Shown here: positions 19,166 through 27,927 of the stretch, piece after piece
Layout: the number at the start of each line of letters is the position of its first letter
Position numbering within the stretch: the first letter of the stretch is position 1
NCBI RefSeq assembly: GCF_003696265.1
Contig: NZ_RFFH01000012.1
Span: forward strand, 16,895 to 80,894
DNA from: Nocardia stercoris
Lineage (GTDB): Bacteria; Actinomycetota; Actinomycetes; Mycobacteriales; Mycobacteriaceae
DNA: 64,000 nt
Direction of reading: 5' to 3'
Made by a program: the position numbers and the translations under genes
The notes under the pieces: model-generated
What the model was told of the DNA's origin: nothing
Seen by the model: the letters and a program-made list of their open reading frames with translations, nothing else
Database searches by the model: none

Positions 19166-20353
19166 GTGACCTTCCCAGTCCTGGCTGACACTGTTGTTGC
19201 CCACGGCGCCTCGGCGTCGGTGCTCGCCTACATCCCCAGCCCGCCTCGCGGCGTCTGGTATCTCGGCCCGATCCCGATCCGCGCGTACGCCCTGTGCATC
19301 ATCGCCGGCATCATCGCCGCGATCTGGCTCGGTGAGCGCCGCTGGACCGCCCGCGGCGGCCGGCCCGGCTCGGTCATGGACGTGGCCATGTTCGCGGTGC
19401 CGTTCGGGCTGGTCGGCGGCCGCCTCTACCACGTCGCCACCGACTGGGAGAAGTACTTCGGCGACGGCGGCCACCCGATGAACGCGTTCAAGGTGTGGGA
19501 GGGCGGTCTCGGCATCTGGGGTGCGGTGCTGCTCGGCGGTATCGGCGCCTGGATCGGCTGCCGGTTCTACAAGATCCCGCTGCCCGCCTTCGGCGACGCC
19601 ATCGCCCCCGGCGTGCTGCTGGCGCAGGCGATCGGCCGACTCGGCAACTACTTCAACCAGGAGCTGTACGGGCGTCGCACCGATCTGCCCTGGGGTCTGG
19701 AGATCTTCCAGCGCTTCGACGCCGACGGCCGGCTGGACATGATGAACGGTGTCTCCAACGGTGTGGTCGATCACTCGATGATCGTGCAGCCGACCTTCCT
19801 CTACGAGCTGCTGTGGAACCTGATCGGGGTCGCCCTACTGCTGTACGTGGACAAGCGGTTCCGGATCGGGCACGGCCGGCTGTTCGCGCTGTACGTCGCG
19901 ATCTACTGCTTCGGCCGGTTCTGGGTCGAGCTGCTGCGCGACGACGACGCCACCCACATCTTCGGGCTGCGGGTCAACACCTACACCTCGACCATCGTAT
20001 TCGTGTGCGCCATTGCGTATTTCCTGCTCGCGACCCGCGGCCGGGAGCAGCCCGCGGACCTGCAGCCGCGCCCGGACCGCCCGTGGCCCTGGCAGCTCGG
20101 CGCCCTGCGCGCCGCCGGCGCATCCGCGGCCGCCGCACCCGAATCCGATGCCGCGCCATCGGAATCCGGCCCGGCCGACGCCGAAACCCCGGATACGGAA
20201 GCCGATTCGGACCCGGCCGAGCCGGCCGACCCGAAGCCGGACACAGCGGACGGCGACGACAACGCGGTGGCGGACCCGGCGGCGGCGGCCGTAGAGTCGG
20301 TACCCGACGAAACCACCGAGTCAGCGGAACCAGCTGACGCGGGCAAGAATTGA
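19166..20353 (+). CDS. lgt: Prolipoprotein diacylglyceryl transferase (Lgt)
   Basis: A 395-residue membrane enzyme that transfers diacylglycerol from phosphatidylglycerol to the lipobox Cys of prolipoproteins. Key segments are GGRLYHVATDW, WEGGLGIWGA and the RLGNYFNQELYG signature, within about seven membrane helices to residue 290. The last 100 residues are an Ala/Pro/Glu/Asp-rich disordered tail, as often seen in actinobacterial Lgt. Two of its probable substrates are in this window, the lipobox proteins at 26577 and 42192. The position after trpA matches M. tuberculosis. Confidence 0.95.
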   Translation: MTFPVLADTVVAHGASASVLAYIPSPPRGVWYLGPIPIRAYALCIIAGIIAAIWLGERRWTARGGRPGSVMDVAMFAVPFGLVGGRLYHVATDWEKYFGDGGHPMNAFKVWEGGLGIWGAVLLGGIGAWIGCRFYKIPLPAFGDAIAPGVLLAQAIGRLGNYFNQELYGRRTDLPWGLEIFQRFDADGRLDMMNGVSNGVVDHSMIVQPTFLYELLWNLIGVALLLYVDKRFRIGHGRLFALYVAIYCFGRFWVELLRDDDATHIFGLRVNTYTSTIVFVCAIAYFLLATRGREQPADLQPRPDRPWPWQLGALRAAGASAAAAPESDAAPSESGPADAETPDTEADSDPAEPADPKPDTADGDDNAVADPAAAAVESVPDETTESAEPADAGKN

Positions 20354-20420
20354 TCGTCCGGGTCGTCACTCGTGGGGGCCGGTCGAGCGAACCCGGCCCG
20401 CACGATCGAGGAGGACGTGA

Positions 20421-20861
20421 GTGACCGACCCCTACCAGCAGCAGCCCTACGGGCAGCAGCCGCAGCCCTACGGCCAGCCCCAGTACGGTGCGCCGGGCAC
20501 CGGCCCGGGCCAGCCGTACGGCGCACCGCAGGACGCGTTCGGCCAGCAGCCCTACGGGCAGCCGATGGGTGCCCCGGGCCAGTTCGCGCCCGGCTACGAC
20601 CCGAGTGCGCCTTACGGCCGCAACCAGTTCGGTGAGCCCTACTCCGACAAGACCAAGCTGGCCGCCGGCCTGCTGCAGATCTTCCTGGGCGGTTTCGGTG
20701 TCGGCCGGTTCTACCTCGGCTACCCCGGTATCGCCGTCGCGCAGATCGCGGTCACCTGGCTGACCTGTGGTCTGGGCGGTCTGTGGCCGCTGATCGACGG
20801 CATCATGATGCTGACCGGTTCGGTCCGCGACGCCAACGGCCTGCCGCTGCAGGAATCCTGA
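20421..20861 (+). CDS. TM2-domain protein with Gln/Pro/Tyr/Gly-rich N-terminus
   Basis: A 146-residue protein. Residues 1-70 are a low-complexity Gln/Pro/Tyr/Gly region built on PYGQ-type repeats. The C-terminal half is a TM2 domain: SDKTKLAAGLLQIFLGGFGVGRFYLGY, a short turn, then a second helix through WLTCGLGGLWPLIDGIMML. TM2 proteins are small two-helix membrane proteins of uncertain role. The gene follows lgt after 67 bp with GAGGACGTGA upstream and is closed by a strong terminator. Confidence 0.9.
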   Translation: MTDPYQQQPYGQQPQPYGQPQYGAPGTGPGQPYGAPQDAFGQQPYGQPMGAPGQFAPGYDPSAPYGRNQFGEPYSDKTKLAAGLLQIFLGGFGVGRFYLGYPGIAVAQIAVTWLTCGLGGLWPLIDGIMMLTGSVRDANGLPLQES

Positions 20862-20881
20862 CCCCGGCTTTCGGGGGGACG

Positions 20882-20912
20882 ACGCCCGCGTCCGGTTTCC
20901 GGACGCGGGCGT
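20882..20912 (+). terminator. Rho-independent terminator
   Basis: A perfect 14-bp stem (ACGCCCGCGTCCGG with CCGGACGCGGGCGT) has a TTT loop and is followed by TCCTTTCG. It lies 20 bp after the TM2 gene and ends the lgt-TM2 unit. Confidence 0.85.
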
Positions 20913-21051
20913 TCCTTTCGTACCACCGTGTTCGCCTGCTGTTTCCGAATCCGTGATCTGCCGTCGGCCGATCGTGATCCGGTGACCGGAGTCATGTTTG
21001 GCGAAGGCGCCGTGCGGGTGTGCCCGTACGGCCTACCGTTCGGTACAGGAC

Positions 21052-21057
21052 TAGGCT
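21052..21057 (+). promoter_or_regulatory. -10 box TAGGCT upstream of pyk
   Basis: TAGGCT ends 7 bases before a GTG at 21065 and 10 before the ATG at 21068, so the pyk transcript is nearly or fully leaderless. Confidence 0.45.
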
Positions 21058-21067
21058 CAGCCGAGTG

Positions 21068-22486
21068 ATGCGACGGACGAAGATTGTGTGCACGCTCGGC
21101 CCGGCAACCGCTTCCGAGGAACGAATCCGCGAGCTGGTCGACAGCGGTATGGACGTGGCGAGGCTCAACTTCAGCCACGGCGAGCACGCCGACCACGCGG
21201 AGAACTATCACAAGGTGCGCAAGGCGGCGGACAGCGCCGGTCGTGCCGTAGGTATCCTCGCGGACCTGCAGGGCCCTAAGATCCGCCTCGGCCGGTTCGC
21301 CGAGAACAAGACGATGTGGGCCACCGGGGAGACGGTCCGGATCACCGTGGACGACATCATGGGCGACCACGACCGGGTGTCGACCACCTACAAGCACCTC
21401 GCCGACGACGCCAAGCCCGGCGACCGGCTGCTCGTCGACGACGGCAAGGTCGGCCTGATCGTCACCGACGTCGAGGGCAACGACGTGATCTGCGAGGTCA
21501 CCGAGGGCGGCCCGGTCTCCAACAACAAGGGCCTGTCGCTGCCGGGCATGGACATCTCGGTGCCGGCACTGTCGGAGAAGGACATCTCGGACCTGGAATT
21601 CGCGCTCGAACTGGGCGTCGACTTCATCGCCCTGTCGTTCGTGCGTTCGCCCGCCGACGTCGAGCTGGTGCACGACATCATGGATCGGGTGGGCCGCCGG
21701 GTGCCGGTCGTGGGCAAGCTGGAGAAGCCCGAGGCGATCGACAACCTCGAGGCCATCGTGCTGGCCTTCGACGCCATCATGGTCGCCCGCGGCGACCTGG
21801 GTGTGGAGCTGCCGCTCGAGCAGGTGCCGCTGGTGCAGAAGCGGGCCATCCAGATGGCCCGGGAGAACGCCAAGCCGGTCATCGTGGCCACCCAGATGCT
21901 GGAATCGATGATCACCAACTCGCGGCCCACCCGCGCCGAGGCGTCCGACGTCGCCAACGCGGTGCTCGACGGCGCCGACGCGGTCATGCTGTCGGGTGAG
22001 ACGTCGGTCGGTGACTACCCGATCGAGGCGGTGCGCACCATGGCCCGCATCGTGCACGCGGTGGAGAGCGAATCCTCCACCCGGGTGCCGCCGCTGACCC
22101 ACGTGCCGCGCACCAAGCGCGGGGTCATCTCCTACGCTGCCCGCGACATCGGCGAGCGGCTCAACGCGAAGGCGCTGGTCGCGTTCACCCAGTCCGGTGA
22201 CACCGTGCGCCGGCTGGCCCGCCTGCACACTCCGATCCCGCTGCTGGCGTTCACGCCGCTGCCCGAGGTGCGCAGCCAGCTGGCGCTCACCTGGGGTGTG
22301 GAGACGTTCATCGTGCCGACCGTGCACACCACCGACCAGATGATCGGCCAGGTGGACAAGGAACTGCTCGCTCTGAACCGGTACAACAAGGGTGATCTGG
22401 TGGTGATCGTGGCCGGTTCCCCGCCGGGCACCGTAGGCTCCACCAACCTGATCCACGTGCACCGTATCGGCGAAGAGGACCACTGA
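21068..22486 (+). CDS. pyk: Pyruvate kinase
   Basis: A 472-residue glycolytic kinase making pyruvate and ATP from PEP. It shows MRRTKIVCTLGPA at the start, the catalytic loop MDVARLNFSHG, the metal/ADP site VARGDLGVELP, NAKPVIVATQMLESM and the C-terminal regulatory domain. The ATG at 21068 gives the family start; the GTG one codon earlier is possible if the transcript is leaderless. tesB follows with no gap. Confidence 0.97.
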   Translation: MRRTKIVCTLGPATASEERIRELVDSGMDVARLNFSHGEHADHAENYHKVRKAADSAGRAVGILADLQGPKIRLGRFAENKTMWATGETVRITVDDIMGDHDRVSTTYKHLADDAKPGDRLLVDDGKVGLIVTDVEGNDVICEVTEGGPVSNNKGLSLPGMDISVPALSEKDISDLEFALELGVDFIALSFVRSPADVELVHDIMDRVGRRVPVVGKLEKPEAIDNLEAIVLAFDAIMVARGDLGVELPLEQVPLVQKRAIQMARENAKPVIVATQMLESMITNSRPTRAEASDVANAVLDGADAVMLSGETSVGDYPIEAVRTMARIVHAVESESSTRVPPLTHVPRTKRGVISYAARDIGERLNAKALVAFTQSGDTVRRLARLHTPIPLLAFTPLPEVRSQLALTWGVETFIVPTVHTTDQMIGQVDKELLALNRYNKGDLVVIVAGSPPGTVGSTNLIHVHRIGEEDH

Positions 22487-23371
22487 GTGAGCTCTACCCT
22501 GCATGAACCGGCCGAGGACCTGCGGGTGCTGTTGGGCCTGCTCGACCTCGAGCCGGCCGGGCCGGGCACCTTCCTCGGGCACCACCCGGAGAAGGTGTGG
22601 TCGCGGACGTTCGGCGGGCAGCTGATCGCCCAGTCGATCATGGCCGCCGGGCGTTCGATCGCGCATCCGGTGCCGATCCATGCGATCAACGCCCACTTCG
22701 TGCGCGGTGGTGACCCGGCGCAGCCGATCGAATACCGGGTGCAGATCATGCGCGAGGCCAAGTCGTTCGCGAACTGCATGGTGACCGCCGTGCAGAACGA
22801 CGAGGAACTGGTCGTGTCGCTGGTGTCGTTCCTCAAGTCCGCCAAGGGTTTGGAGCACGCGCCGGACGCGCCGCAGGTACCCGGCCCGGAGGGTCTGCCG
22901 ACCCTGCAGGACGTGCTGGCCGGTTACGAGGACAAGCTGGAGATGTTCGTCAAGGCGCCGCATCCGGTGGACATGCGCTACGCGAACGACCCGGCGTGGA
23001 TCCTCAAGGAGCGTGGCGAGGCGCTGGACCACAACCGGGTGTGGCTGCGCGCGCAGGGCCCGATGCCCGAGGATTCGCTGCTGCACACCGCGCTGCTGGC
23101 GTACTCGTCGGATACGGCGGTGCTGGACCCGATCATCACCCGGCACGGGCTGTCGTGGGGGTTCGACCGGATCGTGGCGGTCACGGTGAATCATTCGATC
23201 TGGTTCCACCGGCCGGTGCGCTTCGACGACTGGGTGCTGTGGGCGACCGAGTCACCGGTGGCGGCTGCCACCCGTGGGCTCGGGACGGGTCATTTCTACT
23301 CCAGCTCGGGCGAGATGCTGGCGACGGTGGTGCAGGAAGGTCTGGTCCGGCACTTCCCGACCCGCGGCTGA
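22487..23371 (+). CDS. tesB: Acyl-CoA thioesterase II (TesB)
   Basis: A 294-residue double hot-dog thioesterase that hydrolyses long-chain acyl-CoA. It shows WSRTFGGQLIAQSIMAA, the N-terminal HAINAHFVRGG and the C-terminal VNHSIWFHRPVRFDDW and SSSGEMLATVVQEGLVR motifs. The GTG follows the pyk TGA directly, so the two are cotranscribed and likely coupled, as in M. tuberculosis (pykA-tesB1). Confidence 0.95.
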   Translation: MSSTLHEPAEDLRVLLGLLDLEPAGPGTFLGHHPEKVWSRTFGGQLIAQSIMAAGRSIAHPVPIHAINAHFVRGGDPAQPIEYRVQIMREAKSFANCMVTAVQNDEELVVSLVSFLKSAKGLEHAPDAPQVPGPEGLPTLQDVLAGYEDKLEMFVKAPHPVDMRYANDPAWILKERGEALDHNRVWLRAQGPMPEDSLLHTALLAYSSDTAVLDPIITRHGLSWGFDRIVAVTVNHSIWFHRPVRFDDWVLWATESPVAAATRGLGTGHFYSSSGEMLATVVQEGLVRHFPTRG

Positions 23372-23381
23372 CCGGGAACCG

Positions 23382-23403
23382 CGAGCGGAGTCAGATCCGC
23401 TCG
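23382..23403. terminator. Possible bidirectional hairpin between convergent genes
   Basis: CGAGCGGA and TCCGCTCG form an 8-bp stem with a 6-base loop between tesB and the convergent gene ending at 23391. There is no T tract. Confidence 0.4.
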
Positions 23404-23792
23404 TGGTTCTCCTCGAGGTCGAAGCTGTCGTGGAACAGGGCGTGGATCGAGTAGGGCACCGCGTCGGCGGCGGAGATCCGCAGTACCAGGCGGCGTTCCA
23501 GCGCGTCGAGGTCGGCCTCGGTGAGGTCTTCCTGTTCACCGACCAGGCTCAACGCGATCTCGTAGGTGCGGCGGTCGCCCGGGTCCGCACCGGGATTGTC
23601 CTGCCGCCACTGGCTCTCGAGCAGCGTGTGGGCGGGCCGGTCGGGGTCGACCGGAAGCGTGAAGCGCCAGGCGGACAGATCCCGGTGCGCGACATGGTCG
23701 TCGACGACTCGGCGGACCGCGGCGACGACGCGATCCAAGATCTCCGGTGTCACGTAAACATGGAGCGAAACATCCGAAATGCGTTTCGGCAT
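23391..23792 (-). CDS. Hypothetical protein
   Basis: A 133-residue acidic soluble protein with alternating strand and helix character (SDVSLHVYVTPEIL, RRTYEIALSLVGEQEDL). There is no signal, membrane segment or recognised motif. The ATG at 23792 follows an AT-rich stretch, and codon use is like the neighbours. It is convergent with tesB. Confidence 0.65.
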   Translation of the reverse strand: MPKRISDVSLHVYVTPEILDRVVAAVRRVVDDHVAHRDLSAWRFTLPVDPDRPAHTLLESQWRQDNPGADPGDRRTYEIALSLVGEQEDLTEADLDALERRLVLRISAADAVPYSIHALFHDSFDLEENHERI

Positions 23793-23906
23793 GTGCTCGA
23801 ATCCCGTTTCTGTGTCGAACCAGCGGCGGTGGATTGTCGTGCCGTTCGCGGGGGAGTGTAATCGGTCGCGCGCCCGGCGGCCAAGGGCCCCCGACGCCGA
23901 TCCGGC

Positions 23907-24551
23907 TCAGGCGTGCCGGCCGATCCGCCCCGAGTCGTAGAAGGCGACCTGCGGCGCGGGTGCCGTGCGGGTCGATTTGCCGCCGTCGAGGACGATCAGC
24001 TGCGGCCGGCCCTGTGCGTCGGTGCTGCGGCCCTGGTGCAGGTGCAGGGCGAACAGCAGCGGGAGTAGCGCCTCGGCGATGGCGTCGCCGACCTCGAGGT
24101 AGCGCTGGGGCGACAGGCTGCTCGGGTCGGCGATGTTCTCCCGGCCGACGAAGGCGAGATCGTTACGGGCCCGGTCCATCTCGGGAATGGTCCGGGCGCC
24201 GCTGACCTTCGCGATCCGGAACGCCTCGAGCAGCGTGAAGCAGTAGTGGGCGGTGTCGGGTGCCTGGCGCGCGACGTCGTCGCGGATCTGTTCGGTCATG
24301 GCCAGCACCAGGTCGGCGCGTTGCGCCATCTCCGGCTTGAAGCGCCGGGCCTTGAAGTTGTCCGGGTCGCCGCCCAGTCCGGTGATCGTCTGTGCGGCAA
24401 GGGGTTCCACGCCGAATCCGACCAGGGCGCGGACGCCGGCGCTTTCGGCGGTGAGGTCGTGGAGGCCGTGCCGGTCGGCGAAGGCGCGGGTGAGTCGTTC
24501 GGCGATAACCGACCTGCAGACATTGCCGGTGCAGACGAACAAGACGTGCAT
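23907..24551 (-). CDS. Low-molecular-weight protein tyrosine phosphatase family
   Basis: A 214-residue protein. It opens with the LMW-PTP signature HVLFVCTGNVCRS, where C7 and R13 form the C-x5-R loop, and has a plausible general acid D142-P143 in ADPSS. ESAGVRA and FKPEMAQRADLVLAMT are typical of this fold, which also includes arsenate reductases. The C-terminal 50 residues are an extension of unknown role. TACCGT 7 bases before the ATG suggests a leaderless transcript. Confidence 0.85.
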   Translation of the reverse strand: MHVLFVCTGNVCRSVIAERLTRAFADRHGLHDLTAESAGVRALVGFGVEPLAAQTITGLGGDPDNFKARRFKPEMAQRADLVLAMTEQIRDDVARQAPDTAHYCFTLLEAFRIAKVSGARTIPEMDRARNDLAFVGRENIADPSSLSPQRYLEVGDAIAEALLPLLFALHLHQGRSTDAQGRPQLIVLDGGKSTRTAPAPQVAFYDSGRIGRHA

Positions 24552-24558
24552 ACGCCGA

Positions 24559-24564
24559 ACGGTA
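24559..24564 (-). promoter_or_regulatory. -10 box TACCGT, leaderless type
   Basis: TACCGT on the minus strand, 7 bases before the ATG of the phosphatase gene. Confidence 0.5.
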
Positions 24565-24689
24565 TCGGGGCGGCAACGGCCGCTGAAAGCCGAACACGAG
24601 CAGATCACAGCCGGGGTTCCAACTGTTCATCTTCCGGCGCCGGGCGTTTCGCGGGGTGTAGCCGGTCGGTCGCTGGAAGCTTCGACCTT

Positions 24690-25193
24690 TCACCGGGAAT
24701 CGGGCGCGGATTCGGCGGCCGGCGGCTCGGGCGCGGTGCCGGCGCCGAATACCCGGCTACGGGTGGTGCGCAGGCGGCCGTCGGCGGGCCGGGTCGGCGC
24801 GAACCGGGCGATCCCGGTCGGGGTGGTCATGTCGTCGTAGATGGTGTCGATGCCGCCGCGGGCGAAGTAGGCCTCGTGCCAGAAGCCGGTGCCGCCGGAG
24901 TCGCGCAGGAACCGCGCCCACCACTGCTTGTGCGGCAGTGATCGGGTCCATTTCTCGAGGCTGTCGAGGTCGCGCCAGTACTGGCGGGCGCCCCAGTGCG
25001 GCGGGAACAGCGACCACACGATGTCCTCGTGCAGCAGCAGGCCGTCGGGCCGGTCGTGGTGGGAGCGGTAGAGGTCGGGCCCGATCCCGAGCAGGCGCAG
25101 CATGCCGCGCGGTTTGCGGACCCGCATGCCGAGATAGACGACGACCAGGTCCGGATACTGCGACAGGTCGGCAGTAGATCGCTGCACCCGCAC
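24690..25193 (-). CDS. DUF4188-like protein
   Basis: A 167-residue protein with the aromatic-rich pattern I associate with DUF4188: DLVVVYLGMRVRKPRG, GLLLHEDIVWSLFPPHW, QYWRDLDSLEKWTRSLPHKQW and GFWHEAYF. The family resembles ferredoxin-like haem/monooxygenase folds, but its reaction is unknown. GGGAGG about 7 bases upstream supports the GTG at 25193. The C-terminal 35 residues are low-complexity. Confidence 0.75.
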   Translation of the reverse strand: MRVQRSTADLSQYPDLVVVYLGMRVRKPRGMLRLLGIGPDLYRSHHDRPDGLLLHEDIVWSLFPPHWGARQYWRDLDSLEKWTRSLPHKQWWARFLRDSGGTGFWHEAYFARGGIDTIYDDMTTPTGIARFAPTRPADGRLRTTRSRVFGAGTAPEPPAAESAPDSR

Positions 25194-25517
25194 GGCTCCG
25201 ACCTCCCGATCATGGCGGCGTAACTGACGATTCGCTCTGTTTCGAGGCTACGCCGACCGGGTCGGTGAGCTGCCGGAAACTCTATCGACATCGCCGAAAC
25301 AAAGAATTCATTCGCCGAACAAAAGAGTACGCGGACGGCGGTAGTCGAAATGTGAAACATCAAGGGCGGCACACAGTTCGCGGACGGAACGGTGCCGTGG
25401 GTGTGATTTGCGGTATCCGTCCGGATCCGTGGCCCGGTGGTGTGACGCAGACGGCAGATATCCGCGAACGGCCGCGGGGGAGCGGTGGGAAGATGTGGGG
25501 AAGAAATGGCCCCGACC
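25194..25517. other. Intergenic, no gene seen
   Basis: This 324-bp gap holds an AT-richer central patch (about 25265-25360) and no reading frame with convincing codon use. It lies upstream of the DUF4188-like gene and downstream of the tRNA, both on the minus strand. I see no repeat or strong hairpin. Confidence 0.5.
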
Positions 25518-25604
25518 TGGTGCCGAGTGTGGGACTCGAACCCACACGTCCTTTCGGACAACGGTTTTTGAGACCGCCGCGTCTGCCTGTTCCGCCAACT
25601 CGGC
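25518..25604 (-). tRNA. tRNA-Leu (anticodon CAA)
   Basis: Read on the minus strand, the gene starts GCCGAGTTGGCGG and ends ACTCGGCA followed by an encoded CCA. The acceptor stem GCCGAGT/ACTCGGC, the T arm with GGTTCGAGTCC, a class II variable arm and the anticodon loop CTCAAAA (anticodon CAA) are all present. It reads the UUG leucine codon, which is infrequent in this GC-rich genome. Length is 87 nt including CCA. Confidence 0.95.
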
Positions 25605-25816
25605 GCACCGGTTGACGATGATAGTCGGTGATCCGCCGAAGACGAAACCGCCCGGATTGCCGACGCGCGGGTGTATGGAATGCGCTGGGCAGATGGGTTC
25701 TCGGCCGTGCGCACCGGTACAGTTTGAGAAACTCGGCGACGCCGGGTGCGGCAGTCGGGGTCGCGCCCCGCTTCGCGCGAGTGGTCGGGCATCGGAAGAA
25801 GTCGAGGGGTCTGTGT

Positions 25817-26437
25817 ATGGGAACGTCAGCTGGGGGCGCGAAGAAGGATGCCGTGGCCACGGCGAAGCGGGTCGTGGTCGCCGAGGACGAGGCCCTCATC
25901 CGGATGGACCTGGTCGAGATGCTCACCGAAGAGGGGTACGAGGTCGTCGGTGAGGCCGGTGACGGTCAGCAGGCTGTCGACCTGGCCGAGCAGCATCGCC
26001 CCGACCTGGTGATCATGGATGTGAAGATGCCGCGCCGCGACGGGATCGACGCCGCCGCCGAGATCGCGTCGAAACGGGTTGCGCCCGTGGTCATCCTGAC
26101 CGCATTCAGTCAGCGCGACCTCGTCGAGCGCGCGCGTGACGCCGGCGCCATGGCATATCTGGTGAAACCGTTCACCAAATCCGATCTGGTGCCGGCGATC
26201 GAACTGGCGGCCAGCCGCTTCCACGAGATCACCGCGCTGGAGAGCGAAGTCGCCAGCCTGTCCGACCGGCTCGAGACCCGGAAACTGGTCGAGCGGGCCA
26301 AGGGTGTGCTGATGCAGACGCAGGGACTCTCGGAACCGCAGGCGTTCAAGTGGATTCAGCGCACTGCGATGGACCGGCGCACCACCATGAAAGCGGTCGC
26401 CGAGGTGGTCCTGGAAAACCTCACGCCGAAGTCCTGA
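25817..26437 (+). CDS. pdtaR: ANTAR-domain response regulator (PdtaR)
   Basis: A 206-residue two-domain regulator. The receiver domain (about 17-135) has acidic residues in VAEDEA, phosphoacceptor D68 in VIMDVKMP and the conserved Lys in LVKPFTK. The ANTAR RNA-binding domain (about 145-200) has RAKGVLMQTQGLSEPQAFKW. The family binds paired hairpins in nascent RNA and prevents termination; the M. tuberculosis orthologue is Rv1626, partnered with kinase PdtaS, which is not in this window. GAGGGG upstream fits the ATG at 25817. Confidence 0.94.
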   Translation: MGTSAGGAKKDAVATAKRVVVAEDEALIRMDLVEMLTEEGYEVVGEAGDGQQAVDLAEQHRPDLVIMDVKMPRRDGIDAAAEIASKRVAPVVILTAFSQRDLVERARDAGAMAYLVKPFTKSDLVPAIELAASRFHEITALESEVASLSDRLETRKLVERAKGVLMQTQGLSEPQAFKWIQRTAMDRRTTMKAVAEVVLENLTPKS

Positions 26438-26498
26438 ACCGGAAATTTCCCGCCACGCCGAGTGATACGAATGAGATGCGCTCGCAACGTAGCCCGGC

Positions 26499-26504
26499 TA
26501 TGTT
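26499..26504 (+). promoter_or_regulatory. Candidate -10 box of the liv operon
   Basis: TATGTT lies in the 139-bp gap before the substrate-binding protein gene and would give a leader of about 65 bases ending in the AGAGG ribosome site. Confidence 0.35.
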
Positions 26505-26576
26505 CTCACCGGGTCGACGGGAGGTCGGTCCCCTCTCGGCGCGATCCGGGGGGAGCGCAGAACTCAGAGGTGAAAC

Positions 26577-27812
26577 GTGCTTAGTTCGACAAGGCGCGGG
26601 CGTGTGACACGAGGCCTGCTGGTGGCCGGGACCGTCGCGGTGCTCGCTCTCACAGGCTGCAGCTCCAAATCGTCCTCGGGCAACGGAACCGACACCTCCG
26701 GAAACGCCGGCGGTCTGACCATCAGCAAGGTCGGTCCGGTGGACACCGACGGCAAGATGGTGACCGACGCGGGCGCCGGCGGCACTCCCGCGGACCCGGC
26801 CGGTGACGGCAAAGCCACCTGCGCACCCACCACCATCGCGTTCGCCGGTGCCCTGACCGGCGGCAACGCCGCGCTCGGCATCAATATCGCCGACGGCGCG
26901 AAGCTGGCCATCGACAAGCACAACAAGGCCAACCCGGGCTGCCAGATCACGATCAAGCAGTTCGACACCGAAGGCTCGCCCGACAAGGCCACCTCGGTGA
27001 TCCCGCAGATCACCAGCGACGCGAGCATCGTCGGCCTGATCGGCCCGGCGTTCTCCGGCGAGACCAAGGCCACCGGCAAGGTGCTCAGCGACGCCGGCGT
27101 GCCGTTCCTCACCGCGTCGGCCACCAACGCTACCCTCACCCAGAACGGCTGGAACAGCTTCTTCCGCGGTCTGCCCAACGACGACGTGCAGGGCCCCTCG
27201 GTCGGCAAGTACCTGGCCGCCACCTACAAGAAGGTGTGCGTGATCCAGGACGACAGCGACTACGGTGTCGGCCTGGCGAAGAGCATCACCGAGGGTCTGG
27301 GCGCTGCCGCCGACCCGGCCTGCGGCGCCAGTGTCAAGACCGGTGACAAAGACTTCTCGGCCGTCGTCACCAAGGTGGCTGCCGCGAACCCCGACGCGAT
27401 CTTCTACTCCGGCTACTACGCCGAGGCCGCCCCGCTGGTCTCGCAGCTGCATTCCGGCGGCGTGAAGGGCACCTTCGTCGGCCCGGACGGCGTCAACGAC
27501 CCGCGCTTCGTGCAGCAGGCCGGCAGCGCCGCCAAGGGCGCGATCCTGACCTGCCCGTGCGGTCCGGCGTCGGACGAGTTCGCCGCGGCCTACAAGGCCG
27601 ACAACGGCGGCCAGGCGCCCGGCGTGTACTCGGTCGAGGCCTACGACCTGGCGACCATCCTCGCCAAGGGCATCGACTCGGGTAAGACCACCCGCGCCGA
27701 TCTGGTCGACTTCGTCAAGCACTACGACGGCTACGGTGAGGGGCACCACTACCAGTGGGGCCCGACGGGTGAGCTCGCGAGCGCGAACATCTGGATCTAC
27801 TCCGTCAAGTGA
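26577..27812 (+). CDS. Branched-chain amino acid ABC transporter, substrate-binding lipoprotein
   Basis: A 411-residue type I periplasmic-binding-fold protein of the LivJ kind. The signal peptide ends in the lipobox LTGC (about residues 25-28), so Lgt should acylate it. A Ser/Gly/Thr linker leads to the ligand domain beginning TIAFAGALTGGNAALG, where such proteins bind the amino acid alpha groups. The start is GTG after AGAGG. It heads the operon with permeases and the fused ATPase. Specificity (Leu/Ile/Val or other) cannot be read from the sequence. Confidence 0.92.
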   Translation: MLSSTRRGRVTRGLLVAGTVAVLALTGCSSKSSSGNGTDTSGNAGGLTISKVGPVDTDGKMVTDAGAGGTPADPAGDGKATCAPTTIAFAGALTGGNAALGINIADGAKLAIDKHNKANPGCQITIKQFDTEGSPDKATSVIPQITSDASIVGLIGPAFSGETKATGKVLSDAGVPFLTASATNATLTQNGWNSFFRGLPNDDVQGPSVGKYLAATYKKVCVIQDDSDYGVGLAKSITEGLGAAADPACGASVKTGDKDFSAVVTKVAAANPDAIFYSGYYAEAAPLVSQLHSGGVKGTFVGPDGVNDPRFVQQAGSAAKGAILTCPCGPASDEFAAAYKADNGGQAPGVYSVEAYDLATILAKGIDSGKTTRADLVDFVKHYDGYGEGHHYQWGPTGELASANIWIYSVK

Positions 27813-27863
27813 CGGCGTGCGGGCCGCACCACCACGGGCCCGCCGAGACAACTGACGGCCCGC

Positions 27864-27898
27864 CGCCGGGACGCGTGCGGAGTTCACGCGTCCCGGCG
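27864..27898 (+). terminator. Intercistronic hairpin between binding protein and permease
   Basis: CGCCGGGACGCGTG and CACGCGTCCCGGCG pair perfectly over 14 bp with a 7-base loop. No T tract follows. It lies inside the operon, so partial termination or mRNA protection, giving more binding protein than permease, is the likely role. Confidence 0.6.
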
Positions 27899-27927
27899 TT
27901 CCGGGAGATTTCGAGGACGAGAGTTTG

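Noticed and set aside
26438..26576. PdtaR-type paired hairpins controlling the liv operon
   Set aside because: I could not find two similar hairpins with the required loop bases in this gap.
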